Origin: an uncultured Lacinutrix sp. | GTDB taxonomy: Bacteria; Bacteroidota; Bacteroidia; Flavobacteriales; Flavobacteriaceae | Direction of reading: 5' to 3' | Length of the DNA stretch: 64,000 nucleotides | NCBI GenBank assembly: GCA_937129145.1 | Contig: CAKZMU010000009.1 | Location: 206,551 to 270,550 of the forward strand | In this document: piece after piece, positions 8,629 through 17,000 of the stretch | How positions within the stretch are numbered: position 1 is the stretch's first letter | Layout: every line of letters begins with the position of its first letter | The notes under the pieces: generated by a model | What the model was told of the DNA's origin: nothing | What the model saw: only the letters and a program-made list of their open reading frames with translations | Databases searched by the model: none | Position numbers and translations under genes: made by a program

Positions 8629-9546
8629 ATGAGTAAAGAAAAGTATTACTATTTTCCACCAATTAACCCTCAATTTTTTTTTCCAGTAAAAAACTTCAAA
8701 GCGTGTAGTAAATTTTATAAACCTCTTAAGCTTAAATCTAAGATTGTATGGTACATATATAAAAAAAGTGCCTTAGTGCGAACATTATTCATATTAAGAG
8801 AAAAAGACATCCCCTTACAAATAGACACCATAAAAAACATACTTAACCTAGAAAATTGCAAGTTATTTATTAATCTAGGCACCAAAGGCCCTGAACAAAA
8901 AGCAACAATAATTGCACAAAATAGCAAAGAGGCTTTGTTTTTAAAGTTTGGAACCAAGACAAGAGCCCAAAAATTAATAAGAAACGAAATAAATACTTTA
9001 AAACAATTACAAGAAAACAAGCATTTACTAATAGCTAACATTATTTCCTTTGCCAGTAATGACGAGTTTACTTATTTAATTACCAACGTGTTTTATGGTG
9101 TAAAGTGTGATATGTTAAAAATTAACAATAACATATATAATTATTTAATTAGCCTTACAAAATCATTACCAATTAAACAGGACGAAAGTATAAATGTATT
9201 TTCACATGGCGATTTTTGTCCTTGGAATATATTAACAGACCCTGCTACTAATAAATTAATGGTAATAGATTGGGAAATGGCAAGTTATAAACCCTTGGGC
9301 TATGACTTATTTACCTTTATTTTCCAAACGAATTTTTTATTACGTCCTAAAAAAAAATGCAGTACAATTATTAAAGAAAATAAGACCCATATTGACAGTT
9401 ACTTTAAAGTGTATAAAATTAATAATTGGCAATCTTATTTAGCTAAATTTGCAGAGTTAAAAGTTATAGATGAGGAAAGCAAAGACGCCTTTTTTTTATT
9501 AAAAAAATATAACGAATTATTAAAATATAATGGCAACAACGATTAA
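8629..9546 (+). CDS. APH-fold small-molecule kinase (aminoglycoside/choline kinase-like)
   Basis: A 305-residue kinase-like protein. The N-lobe has the ATP-binding lysine in L-F-L-K-F-G (K106) and a helix-C glutamate (E120). The C-lobe has the Brenner motif H-G-D-F-C-P-W-N with D195 and N200, and the metal-binding I-D-W-E (D214). These residues are intact, so it should be active. Residues 1-70 are a basic aromatic-rich extension that could touch membrane or glycolipid. The family phosphorylates hydroxyls of antibiotics, choline, ethanolamine or sugars; here a sugar or lipid-linked oligosaccharide is plausible. It overlaps the next gene by 17 bases. An antibiotic-resistance role seems unlikely from context. 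Confidence 0.7.
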   Translation: MSKEKYYYFPPINPQFFFPVKNFKACSKFYKPLKLKSKIVWYIYKKSALVRTLFILREKDIPLQIDTIKNILNLENCKLFINLGTKGPEQKATIIAQNSKEALFLKFGTKTRAQKLIRNEINTLKQLQENKHLLIANIISFASNDEFTYLITNVFYGVKCDMLKINNNIYNYLISLTKSLPIKQDESINVFSHGDFCPWNILTDPATNKLMVIDWEMASYKPLGYDLFTFIFQTNFLLRPKKKCSTIIKENKTHIDSYFKVYKINNWQSYLAKFAELKVIDEESKDAFFLLKKYNELLKYNGNND

Positions 9547-10753
9547 AAGCATTATTGTTTCAGCATACGCCTGCGAGCCCAATAAGGGGTCCGAACCAGG
9601 AATAGGATGGCATTGGGTAATAGAGTTGGCTAGATTGGGCTATGATGTAAATGTTATTACTAGGCTCAATAATAAAGACAATATAGAAAAGGCTATTTAT
9701 AAACTTGAATCGTTCGATAACCTTACTTTTTATTATTACGACCTTCCAAAGTGGGCAAAAACTATTAAAAAAGGACCTTTTGGAATTTATTTCTATTACT
9801 TTATGTGGCAAATAGGTATAGTGTCACTAGCAAAAAAAATTAATGCAGAAAAATCAATAGACCTTGTACACCATATTACTTTTGGGGTTTTTAGGCAACC
9901 ATCTTTTTTATGGAAACTAAATAAACCATTTGTATTTGGGCCAGCTGGAGGAGCAGAAATGGCATCACATAAACTTTTAAGAAGCCTACCGTTAAAAGAA
10001 TACATAAAAGAAATAACAAGAATAGTAGTTAACTATGTTTATAAGTTTAGCCCTATTTTAAATAGAATGTACAAGCAAACCGATATTATTTTATGTAAAA
10101 CAGACGACACATTAAACTTTATTTCAAGTAAGTTTTCAAACAAGAAGTATGTCGAAATGGACATAGGCACCTTAGGAGCTCATAAAACTGAAGGCAAAAA
10201 CAATAAGAAGCTAAAAGTGCTTTATGTTGGAAGGTTTTTAGGTTGGAAAGGCATACACTTAAGCATAGATGCTATTAATAAGGTAAATAAAGACGAGGAG
10301 CTAGTTGACTTTACTTTAATTGGAAGAGGACCATTTAAAGAATATTTACAAAGCAAAGCAAAGAGTAAATCCATAAAATTTATAGATTGGGTGGCGCAAG
10401 ACGAATTATTTAACTACTACTCTTCTTTTGACTGTTTTTTATTCCCAAGCCTCCACGACAGTAGTGGTTCGGTTATTTTAGAAGCTTACTCGTTTGGATT
10501 GCCAGTTATTAGCTTAGATATTGGAGGACCAAATAAGCTAGTAGATAAAACGTGTGGTTTCAAAATTAATACATCTAAAAAATCTGGAAGTGAAGTATCT
10601 ACCGAAATCGCAAATTTACTCAACACTATTAATAACGATAAGGAAATTTTAAAGCCCTTAAAAATAGAAGCTTTTAAGAAAGCTGAATATTATAAATGGA
10701 GCAATATTGTAAAGAGAGCATACAACTTTATTGAAAACAAACTAAACGAATAA
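9530..10753 (+). CDS. glycosyltransferase family 4
   Basis: The 407-residue GT-B enzyme has an N-terminal motif S-A-Y-A-C-E-P-N-K-G-S-E-P-G-I-G-W-H-W typical of one GT4 subgroup, V-H-H-I-T-F-G-V-F-R-Q-P-S-F-L-W, and a donor-site segment S-L-H-D-S-S-G-S-V-I-L-E-A with the E-x7-E-like layout. It works at the cytoplasmic membrane face on the growing repeat unit. The ATG at 9530 lies inside the APH-kinase gene (17-base overlap) and its stop shares one base with the next gene, so it sits in a tightly coupled run. The sugar is unassigned. Confidence 0.85.
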   Translation: MATTIKSIIVSAYACEPNKGSEPGIGWHWVIELARLGYDVNVITRLNNKDNIEKAIYKLESFDNLTFYYYDLPKWAKTIKKGPFGIYFYYFMWQIGIVSLAKKINAEKSIDLVHHITFGVFRQPSFLWKLNKPFVFGPAGGAEMASHKLLRSLPLKEYIKEITRIVVNYVYKFSPILNRMYKQTDIILCKTDDTLNFISSKFSNKKYVEMDIGTLGAHKTEGKNNKKLKVLYVGRFLGWKGIHLSIDAINKVNKDEELVDFTLIGRGPFKEYLQSKAKSKSIKFIDWVAQDELFNYYSSFDCFLFPSLHDSSGSVILEAYSFGLPVISLDIGGPNKLVDKTCGFKINTSKKSGSEVSTEIANLLNTINNDKEILKPLKIEAFKKAEYYKWSNIVKRAYNFIENKLNE

Positions 10754-11889
10754 TGAAACAAGAAAAAGCTTTGTTTATTTTACATTATTCGCCGCCAATT
10801 CATGGGGCCGCTAAAGTTGGGGACACCATACTAAAAAGCAGTGTTATTAATGATGCATTTAAAACAAGGTATATTAAAATAAAATCTTCCAATAATTTAG
10901 AAAGCATAGGCACTTTTAGGCTAAGTAAAATATGGTTTTTTTTAGGGCTTTTATTTAATGTAGTTTATCAACTTGTTTTTTTTAGACCAAAAATAATTTA
11001 CTTCACAACTTCCCCAAGAGGCTTTGCATTTTATAGAGATATTGTTATTTCAATTGCTGTTAAAATATATAGGATTTTTAATAAAAATTGCGAAGTTTTT
11101 TATCACTATCACGCTAAAGGAATTTATGAGTTTACAAAACACTCAAAAAAAGCAAAAAACCTCACAAATTTTTTTGTCAGTAAAGTGAACATTATTTTTA
11201 TTTCTAACCTAATGAAAAATGAGGTAAGTGAACTGAAAGGGTTTAATAGAATAATAATTTTAAATAACGGTGTCCCAAACAAACTTGATGATATTACATT
11301 TAAGAACATTATAGAGCAAAGGCAAAAAAACAATGAGATAAACGTACTTTATTTGTCGAATATGATGAAAGAGAAAGGATATGATGTTGCGTTAAAATTA
11401 GCAAAATCAATAGCAATAAAAAGCGAATACAAAGTTAAATTTAATTTTGCTGGTGCTTGGTCAACATTAAAAGACAAGTCTTTTTTTGAAACGTATGTTA
11501 AAGAGCATAACTTAGAATCAGTAATAAAATATCATGGACTGGTTTCTGGAGAAAAAAAATCTAATTTATTTAAAACCTCTAACGTATTTGTTTTTCCAAC
11601 AAGCTATAGTAAGGAAGTATTTCCGCTATCTATACTAGAAGCGTTATCTTATGGCTTGCCAGTTTTAACGTTTAGCAAAGGAGCTATTCCCGAAATAATA
11701 AATGAAGATGTTGGAATTATTACCAATAAAGAAAAAATAAACAAAGATTTTAATACTATTGTAGAGTGTTATTTAAATGAAGCCGCATATAATAGCTGCC
11801 GAAACAGTTTTTTAATAAATTATACAAACAAGGTTTTCGAAAAAAAATTAGTAACCATTTTAAAACAAAAAACCCTTGAAAATTGTTAA
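10753..11889 (+). CDS. glycosyltransferase family 4
   Basis: This 378-residue GT-B enzyme starts with L-H-Y-S-P-P-I-H-G-A-A-K-V-G, the acceptor-side loop of many GT4 enzymes. It has an I-L-N-N-G-V-P linker motif before the donor domain and F-P-T-S-Y-S-K-E-V-F-P-L-S-I-L-E-A-L at the donor site (E-V-F...E-A-L). A K-rich segment near residues 105-145 may attach to membrane. The start shares one base with the upstream stop (TAATG). It is probably one of the sequential transferases building the repeat unit. Confidence 0.85.
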   Translation: MKQEKALFILHYSPPIHGAAKVGDTILKSSVINDAFKTRYIKIKSSNNLESIGTFRLSKIWFFLGLLFNVVYQLVFFRPKIIYFTTSPRGFAFYRDIVISIAVKIYRIFNKNCEVFYHYHAKGIYEFTKHSKKAKNLTNFFVSKVNIIFISNLMKNEVSELKGFNRIIILNNGVPNKLDDITFKNIIEQRQKNNEINVLYLSNMMKEKGYDVALKLAKSIAIKSEYKVKFNFAGAWSTLKDKSFFETYVKEHNLESVIKYHGLVSGEKKSNLFKTSNVFVFPTSYSKEVFPLSILEALSYGLPVLTFSKGAIPEIINEDVGIITNKEKINKDFNTIVECYLNEAAYNSCRNSFLINYTNKVFEKKLVTILKQKTLENC

Positions 11890-12598
11890 AATTAAAAATT
11901 ACAATGTATTTGCAGATACTGTAGATAAAATAAGCACCAATAGTAAAACAATTATTAATACTATAAATGCACACTCATACATTGTAGCTAAAAAAGACAA
12001 AACGTTTAAAGAAGCCTTATTACAAAGTAATGTTTTATTACCTGACGGCGAAGGTATTGTGCTAATGGTTAAAAAGTTAAAAGGCGTAAAAATTAAAAAA
12101 ATTGCTGGAGCCGATATTCATAATTACCTATTGGAAAAAGCTGAAGAAAACAAACTTAAATGCTTTTATTTAGGAGCGAGTCAAAGCACATTAAGTATTA
12201 TTAAAAATAAACAAGATAAAATATACCCAAATATTGAATTTGGTTTTTTTTCGCCACCATTTAAAAGTAAATTCTCTAAAGAAGATAATAAGTTAATGAT
12301 TGAAAAAATAAATAGTTTCAATCCCGATATTTTATTTGTTGGTATGACAGCACCTAAGCAAGAAAAATGGGTAAACCAAAACAAGGATCTTATTAACGCA
12401 AATGTTATTTGCTCAATTGGAGCCGTTTTCGATTTTGTAGCTGAAACAAAAAAAAGAGCACCTCAGTGGATGATACAGTTAAAAATGGAATGGTTATATA
12501 GAGCGTTTTCTAGTTGGCGATTAACAAAACGCTACATGTACTCTAATCCATTGTTTATTTGGGAAATAATTAAGTTAAAAATCACTAAAAAAACTTAA
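11876..12598 (+). CDS. WecG/TagA/CpsF-family glycosyltransferase (GT26)
   Basis: The 240-residue protein carries the family signature in order: the N-terminal N-A-H-S-Y region, L-P-D-G-E-G-I-V with the proposed catalytic Asp, I-A-G-A-D-I, F-Y-L-G-A-S, F-F-S-P-P-F, P-D-I-L-F-V-G-M-T-A-P-K-Q-E-K-W, G-A-V-F-D-F-V-A, and a C-terminal R-A-P-x-W-M...E-W-L-Y-R. Relatives transfer N-acetylmannosamine(-uronate) or similar sugars to a polyprenyl-PP-linked sugar. The start is TTG at 11876, 14 bases inside the preceding gene; no in-frame ATG precedes the conserved region. Confidence 0.88.
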   Translation: MKIVKIKNYNVFADTVDKISTNSKTIINTINAHSYIVAKKDKTFKEALLQSNVLLPDGEGIVLMVKKLKGVKIKKIAGADIHNYLLEKAEENKLKCFYLGASQSTLSIIKNKQDKIYPNIEFGFFSPPFKSKFSKEDNKLMIEKINSFNPDILFVGMTAPKQEKWVNQNKDLINANVICSIGAVFDFVAETKKRAPQWMIQLKMEWLYRAFSSWRLTKRYMYSNPLFIWEIIKLKITKKT

Positions 12599-12611
12599 TA
12601 TATTGCTTGTA

Positions 12612-13760
12612 ATGAAATTAATAAAAGGATTTGCCAATAAAATAGACTTCTTCGTTTTTTGCGCTTCTGTTTTTACGTTGCCACAATCAATTAAACTCAG
12701 TTCGAAACTATTATTTATTGCACTAGCCTTAGCGGTTATAAAATCAATTTATAATAGAGATTTTAAATGGGTTAAAACACACAAGCCATTAATTATTTTA
12801 TATGGCATTTTTTTTAGTTATATATGTATACAAGGAATTTATTTAGGAGGACTTAATGGTCTTTTCTTTTCTTTTGAAAAAGATTATGCGCCTTATCTAG
12901 TTTTCCTTTTAATGCCTTTTTTGTATAAAAATAAAGACGATGTAAAACTTCTACCTCAAGTCTTTATTGCTGGATTGTTTTTTACGTTTTTTTTAATAAT
13001 TGCCATGTCAATAATTCAGCTTGAATTTTATAACCGTACGAGGGTTCTTAAAGTGTTTGATCTCCATCATTTATATATTTCACTTTATATATTGTTTGCA
13101 ATTAATTACCTGTTAAATAGGTTGTCAAATAGTCAAGTAAAGAAAAAAAACGTCATAATTCTATTATTGCTTCTAGTTTTAGTAGCATTTTTAGTTTTTT
13201 TTAAAAGCAAAGCAGCCTTCGCTATCTTTTTTCTTGTATTAGCGTATCATGTTATTAGTAAAATAAAAAGAAGTCTTTTTAAAAATCTATTCGTGCTTGT
13301 TGCAATTTCTGCAATAATAATAGTTTTTAATAATTGGTTTCTTGAACTGTATTTAAGAGCTTTAGATTTTAGAGTTAGAATATGGGACGAAGCCGCAAAA
13401 GTAATATCACAAAATATTATTTTTGGACACGGTGCTTCAAATGAGTATTTACAGCTTAATATAGCACATTTCTTGGAAGGCGATTACGATTTTTTAGATT
13501 CAAATTATAATGCACATAATCAATACTTATCTTTTTTGATTAGGTTTGGTCTTGTTGGGCTGCTTTTAGTATTAGCGACGTATGTTGTTGCTTTTACAAA
13601 AATAAAAATATCATTCAAAAAAGAATATGTTGGGTTTTTATTAATAATAGGCTCTATGGCTTTTATTGAAAGCTTATTTAACAGGCATCATGGTATTGTA
13701 TTCTGTACCGCAATGCTTTATTATTATAACACAATGAGCAAAAATGAACTTGAAGAATAA
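12612..13760 (+). CDS. O-antigen ligase/polymerase-family membrane protein
   Basis: About 382 residues and 10-12 membrane helices. The large loop near residues 285-320 contains F-G-H-G-A-S-N-E and Y-N-A-H-N-Q-Y-L-S-F-L-I-R-F-G-L-V-G, matching the H-N-x-Y-L...G-L-x-G pattern of the O-antigen ligase/Wzy_C family. It may ligate the finished chain to a lipid or carrier, or polymerise it; with the candidate Wzy at 5343 the two roles could be split. I chose ATG 12612 over an in-frame TTG at 12603 that would add three residues. It overlaps the next gene by 17 bases. Confidence 0.8.
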   Translation: MKLIKGFANKIDFFVFCASVFTLPQSIKLSSKLLFIALALAVIKSIYNRDFKWVKTHKPLIILYGIFFSYICIQGIYLGGLNGLFFSFEKDYAPYLVFLLMPFLYKNKDDVKLLPQVFIAGLFFTFFLIIAMSIIQLEFYNRTRVLKVFDLHHLYISLYILFAINYLLNRLSNSQVKKKNVIILLLLLVLVAFLVFFKSKAAFAIFFLVLAYHVISKIKRSLFKNLFVLVAISAIIIVFNNWFLELYLRALDFRVRIWDEAAKVISQNIIFGHGASNEYLQLNIAHFLEGDYDFLDSNYNAHNQYLSFLIRFGLVGLLLVLATYVVAFTKIKISFKKEYVGFLLIIGSMAFIESLFNRHHGIVFCTAMLYYYNTMSKNELEE

Positions 13761-14697
13761 CATAAAAGCAATAATATTTTACGCAATTACAATAATAGTT
13801 TGTAATAAAGCGATTGGTCAAGAACTGGTGCTAAAAACCAATTTTACCGTAAGAGATTTTCAAATAGTTGACAGTACATTGGTTTACATAGAAAAAAGAG
13901 ATATTAAAAGCTATAATTTAATTTCAAGAACTAATGACACATTATTTAAAAATGGAAGCTTTTTTATAGGTGGTTACGGACTGAGAATTTTTTATTCCAA
14001 AAAACAAAAAACAATTATTACTGCATCAAATGAATTGGTAAAAAACAGGAGCTCTATTAGGTTCTACAATACAGAAAAAAAAGACATTAATAAGTTTCAC
14101 GTTTTATATGATACCGAACTTATGGATTTTTTTATTCAACCCAATGATAGTTTGTTCTTTTTAAGCAAAAAAGATTCAACAATTATAGGGTATAAATATG
14201 GAAACAAACCTAGATACAAAAAAACAGACTCCATAAAAACAGACTCGTATGCTAGAAACATAAAATTGTTGAATAGCACATTGATTTATTTAACCGACTC
14301 AGGTAAAGTGTTTCAATATAATTTAAAGACTAAAAAAAATAAACTACTCTATGAAGGTGAAAATTTGTTAGTTAGTTTTATTTTTGACAAAAATTACAAG
14401 AACATTTATGCAACTACTTTCGATGGAAAAATCATTAAAATAAGTTTGTCTAACCCTTTAGAAAGTCAAGAGTATAATTTTGGTAATCACATTATAGAGG
14501 CCATTAATATTTATATGGACAAGTATCTAATCGTTGGGGATTGGTCAGGTCAAATAGGGATTATAGATATTAACACCAATGAAGTAGTAAAAAAACATAA
14601 CGACAAAAAAAGAATTGTAAAAATAATTGTAAAAGGAGATTATTTTTACACAAGCAGTTCAAATAGAACAATTAAAAAGTGGAAAATAGATAAATGA
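13744..14697 (+). CDS. secreted WD40-like beta-propeller protein
   Basis: A 317-residue protein with a Sec signal peptide (basic start, hydrophobic core, likely cut after A-I-G-Q at residue 26), so periplasmic or exported. The mature part is built of about 40-residue beta repeats ending in hydrophobic-D/G-W-S-G-Q-I-G-I-I-D-I and closing with [14 protein letters not shown], a WD-type blade. No catalytic motif is visible. It sits between the ligase-like gene (17-base overlap) and ugd (4-base overlap), so it is translated with the pathway. It may scaffold or sense polysaccharide assembly; that is inference. Confidence 0.65.
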   Translation: MNLKNNIKAIIFYAITIIVCNKAIGQELVLKTNFTVRDFQIVDSTLVYIEKRDIKSYNLISRTNDTLFKNGSFFIGGYGLRIFYSKKQKTIITASNELVKNRSSIRFYNTEKKDINKFHVLYDTELMDFFIQPNDSLFFLSKKDSTIIGYKYGNKPRYKKTDSIKTDSYARNIKLLNSTLIYLTDSGKVFQYNLKTKKNKLLYEGENLLVSFIFDKNYKNIYATTFDGKIIKISLSNPLESQEYNFGNHIIEAINIYMDKYLIVGDWSGQIGIIDINTNEVVKKHNDKKRIVKIIVKGDYFYTSSSNRTIKKWKIDK

Positions 14698-16016
14698 AAA
14701 TAGCAGTTATTGGCACAGGATATGTAGGTTTAGTCACAGGAACCTGCTTAGCAGAAACAGGTAACGATGTACTTTGTATAGATATTGACGAAAAAAAAGT
14801 AAAGCAAATGCAAAAAGGTGTGGTGCCAATTTACGAACCACACTTAGATGTACTGTTTGATAGAAACATTAAAGCAGGACGCTTAAAATTTTCAACAAGT
14901 TTAGATGAAGGATTAGAGCATGGCGATATTATTTTTTTGGCATTACCAACACCTGAAGGGGGTGATGGCTCAGCAGATTTGTCATTTGTTTTAGGTGTTG
15001 CTAAACAAATTGGAAAAAAAATACAATCTTATAAAGTTATTGTAGATAAAAGTACAGTTCCTGTTGGAACTGCCGACAAGGTGACTGAGGTTATTTCTAA
15101 AGAAACAAGTGTGGATTTTGATGTTGTATCTAATCCAGAGTTTTTAAGAGAAGGATTTGCTGTTGACGATTTTTTAAAACCCGAACGTATTGTTATTGGG
15201 TCAGAATCTGAGAAAGCAATAGACTTAATGAAAAAACTATACAAGCCATTTGTAAGGTCAGGAAACCCTATTATCGTGATGGATGAACGTAGTGCCGAAT
15301 TGACTAAATACGCAGCTAATTCATTTTTAGCAACCAAAATCACGTTTATGAACGAAATTGCCAACTTTTGCGAAAAAGTTGGAGCAGATGTTGATAAAGT
15401 AAGAATAGGTATGGGAACCGATTCACGTATTGGCAAACGTTTTTTATTTCCAGGCATTGGATATGGAGGGTCATGCTTCCCTAAAGATGTAAAAGCTCTC
15501 CACAAATCAGGGGAAGATGTAGGATATAAATTTGACATTTTAAATGCAGTAATCAAACTTAACGATACGCAAAAAAAGATATTAATTCCCAGAATAGATA
15601 CTTATTTTAAGGGCGAAATAAAAGATAAAACTTTTGCTATTTGGGGATTAGCCTTTAAACCAGAAACTGACGACATAAGAGAAGCTCCAGCTTTATACAT
15701 TATTGAAGAATTATTGAATATGGGAGCAAAAATAAAAGTGTTTGACCCTGAAGCAATGCCAAATGTAAAGCGAAAATTTGGAGATAAACTCACATATTCA
15801 TTAAATAAATATGATGCTGTTGAAAATGCCGATGCTTTAATAATTTGTACAGAATGGAGTATTTTTAGAATCCCAGATTTTAAAAAGCTTAAAACCCTTT
15901 TAACAGCTCCAGTTATTTTTGACGGAAGAAACCTATTTGAAATAGAAGATATGCAAGAAGAAGGGTTTTATTATGATTCAATAGGAAGAAAAAACACCCA
16001 AAAAGTATTATCGTGA
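14694..16016 (+). CDS. ugd: UDP-glucose 6-dehydrogenase
   Basis: This 440-residue enzyme (family 430-450) oxidises UDP-glucose to UDP-glucuronate with 2 NAD+. It has the Rossmann motif [10 protein letters not shown] at 7-16, S-T-V-P-V-G at 120-125, N-P-E-F-L-R-E-G at 148-154, and the catalytic cysteine C261 in [10 protein letters not shown]. The UDP-binding C-terminal domain follows ([16 protein letters not shown]). It overlaps its neighbours by 4 bases on each side. With the next gene it makes UDP-GlcA then UDP-xylose for the polysaccharide. From this gene on the operon is visibly less AT-rich than before. Confidence 0.95.
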   Translation: MKIAVIGTGYVGLVTGTCLAETGNDVLCIDIDEKKVKQMQKGVVPIYEPHLDVLFDRNIKAGRLKFSTSLDEGLEHGDIIFLALPTPEGGDGSADLSFVLGVAKQIGKKIQSYKVIVDKSTVPVGTADKVTEVISKETSVDFDVVSNPEFLREGFAVDDFLKPERIVIGSESEKAIDLMKKLYKPFVRSGNPIIVMDERSAELTKYAANSFLATKITFMNEIANFCEKVGADVDKVRIGMGTDSRIGKRFLFPGIGYGGSCFPKDVKALHKSGEDVGYKFDILNAVIKLNDTQKKILIPRIDTYFKGEIKDKTFAIWGLAFKPETDDIREAPALYIIEELLNMGAKIKVFDPEAMPNVKRKFGDKLTYSLNKYDAVENADALIICTEWSIFRIPDFKKLKTLLTAPVIFDGRNLFEIEDMQEEGFYYDSIGRKNTQKVLS

Positions 16017-16999
16017 AAAGAATTTTAATTACAGGAGCAGCAGGGTTTTTAGGATCACACTTATGTGATCGATTTATAAATGAAGGCTTTTATGTTATTG
16101 GTATGGATAACTTCATTACTGGAGACAAGTCTAATATATCACACTTAACAAATCACTCTAATTTTAAATTTATTGAACATGATGTTACAGAGTTTGTAGC
16201 CATTGAAGGTGATTTAGATTACATACTTCATTTTGCATCTCCAGCTAGCCCAATAGACTATTTAAAAATCCCTATTCAAACACTTAAAGTAGGCTCTTTA
16301 GGGACGCATAATTTACTTGGGTTAGCCAAAGTAAAAAAGGCAAGAATCTTAATAGCCTCAACATCAGAGGTATATGGAGACCCATTAGTGCACCCTCAGT
16401 CCGAAGATTATTATGGCAACGTAAACACCATTGGGCCAAGAGGTGTTTATGATGAAGCCAAACGTTTTCAAGAATCAATTACCATGGCTTATCACAGATT
16501 TCATGGGCTGGAAACTAGAATTGTGCGCATTTTCAACACCTATGGCCCACGAATGCGACTTAATGATGGACGTGTAATTCCAGCGTTTATGGGGCAGGCT
16601 CTTCGTGGTGAGGATTTAACTGTTTTTGGAGATGGTTTACAAACGCGATCTTTTTGTTATGTTGATGACCAAGTAGAAGGAATCTATAGACTCCTATTTA
16701 GTGATTATGTGTATCCTGTAAATATTGGAAACCCAGATGAAATCACTATTTTAGATTTTGCCAAAGAAATTATAGGTTTAACCCAAACCGAACAGAAGAT
16801 AACCTATAAAGAACTACCTGTAGATGACCCCTTACAAAGACAACCAAACATTACTTTGGCAAGAAAAATTTTAGGCTGGGAAGCAAAAGTTGGAAGAACA
16901 GAAGGAATGAAAAAAACATTTGATTATTTTAAGGGTTTGTCAAAAGAAAAACTATTTAAAAGAGAGCACAAGGATTTTACAAACCATATAAAAAAGTGA
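16013..16999 (+). CDS. uxs: UDP-glucuronate decarboxylase (UDP-xylose synthase)
   Basis: A 328-residue extended short-chain dehydrogenase. It has the NAD-binding G-A-A-G-F-L-G at 7-13, [19 protein letters not shown], the S-T-S-E-V-Y-G-D-P active-site serine region, and catalytic [19 protein letters not shown] is the pattern that separates UXS from related epimerases. It converts UDP-glucuronate to UDP-xylose, directly downstream of the dehydrogenase that makes its substrate. The GTG start at 16013 overlaps the ugd stop by 4 bases. Confidence 0.93.
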   Translation: MKRILITGAAGFLGSHLCDRFINEGFYVIGMDNFITGDKSNISHLTNHSNFKFIEHDVTEFVAIEGDLDYILHFASPASPIDYLKIPIQTLKVGSLGTHNLLGLAKVKKARILIASTSEVYGDPLVHPQSEDYYGNVNTIGPRGVYDEAKRFQESITMAYHRFHGLETRIVRIFNTYGPRMRLNDGRVIPAFMGQALRGEDLTVFGDGLQTRSFCYVDDQVEGIYRLLFSDYVYPVNIGNPDEITILDFAKEIIGLTQTEQKITYKELPVDDPLQRQPNITLARKILGWEAKVGRTEGMKKTFDYFKGLSKEKLFKREHKDFTNHIKK

Positions 17000-17000
17000 T

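Noticed and set aside
8629..9546. Aminoglycoside resistance gene
   Set aside because: Only the general APH fold motifs match; the operon context and N-terminal extension do not fit a resistance enzyme.
15029..15556. 175-codon open frame antisense to ugd
   Set aside because: It lies wholly inside the conserved ugd gene on the other strand, has no promoter, and its translation resembles no protein fold; it is a by-product of codon bias.
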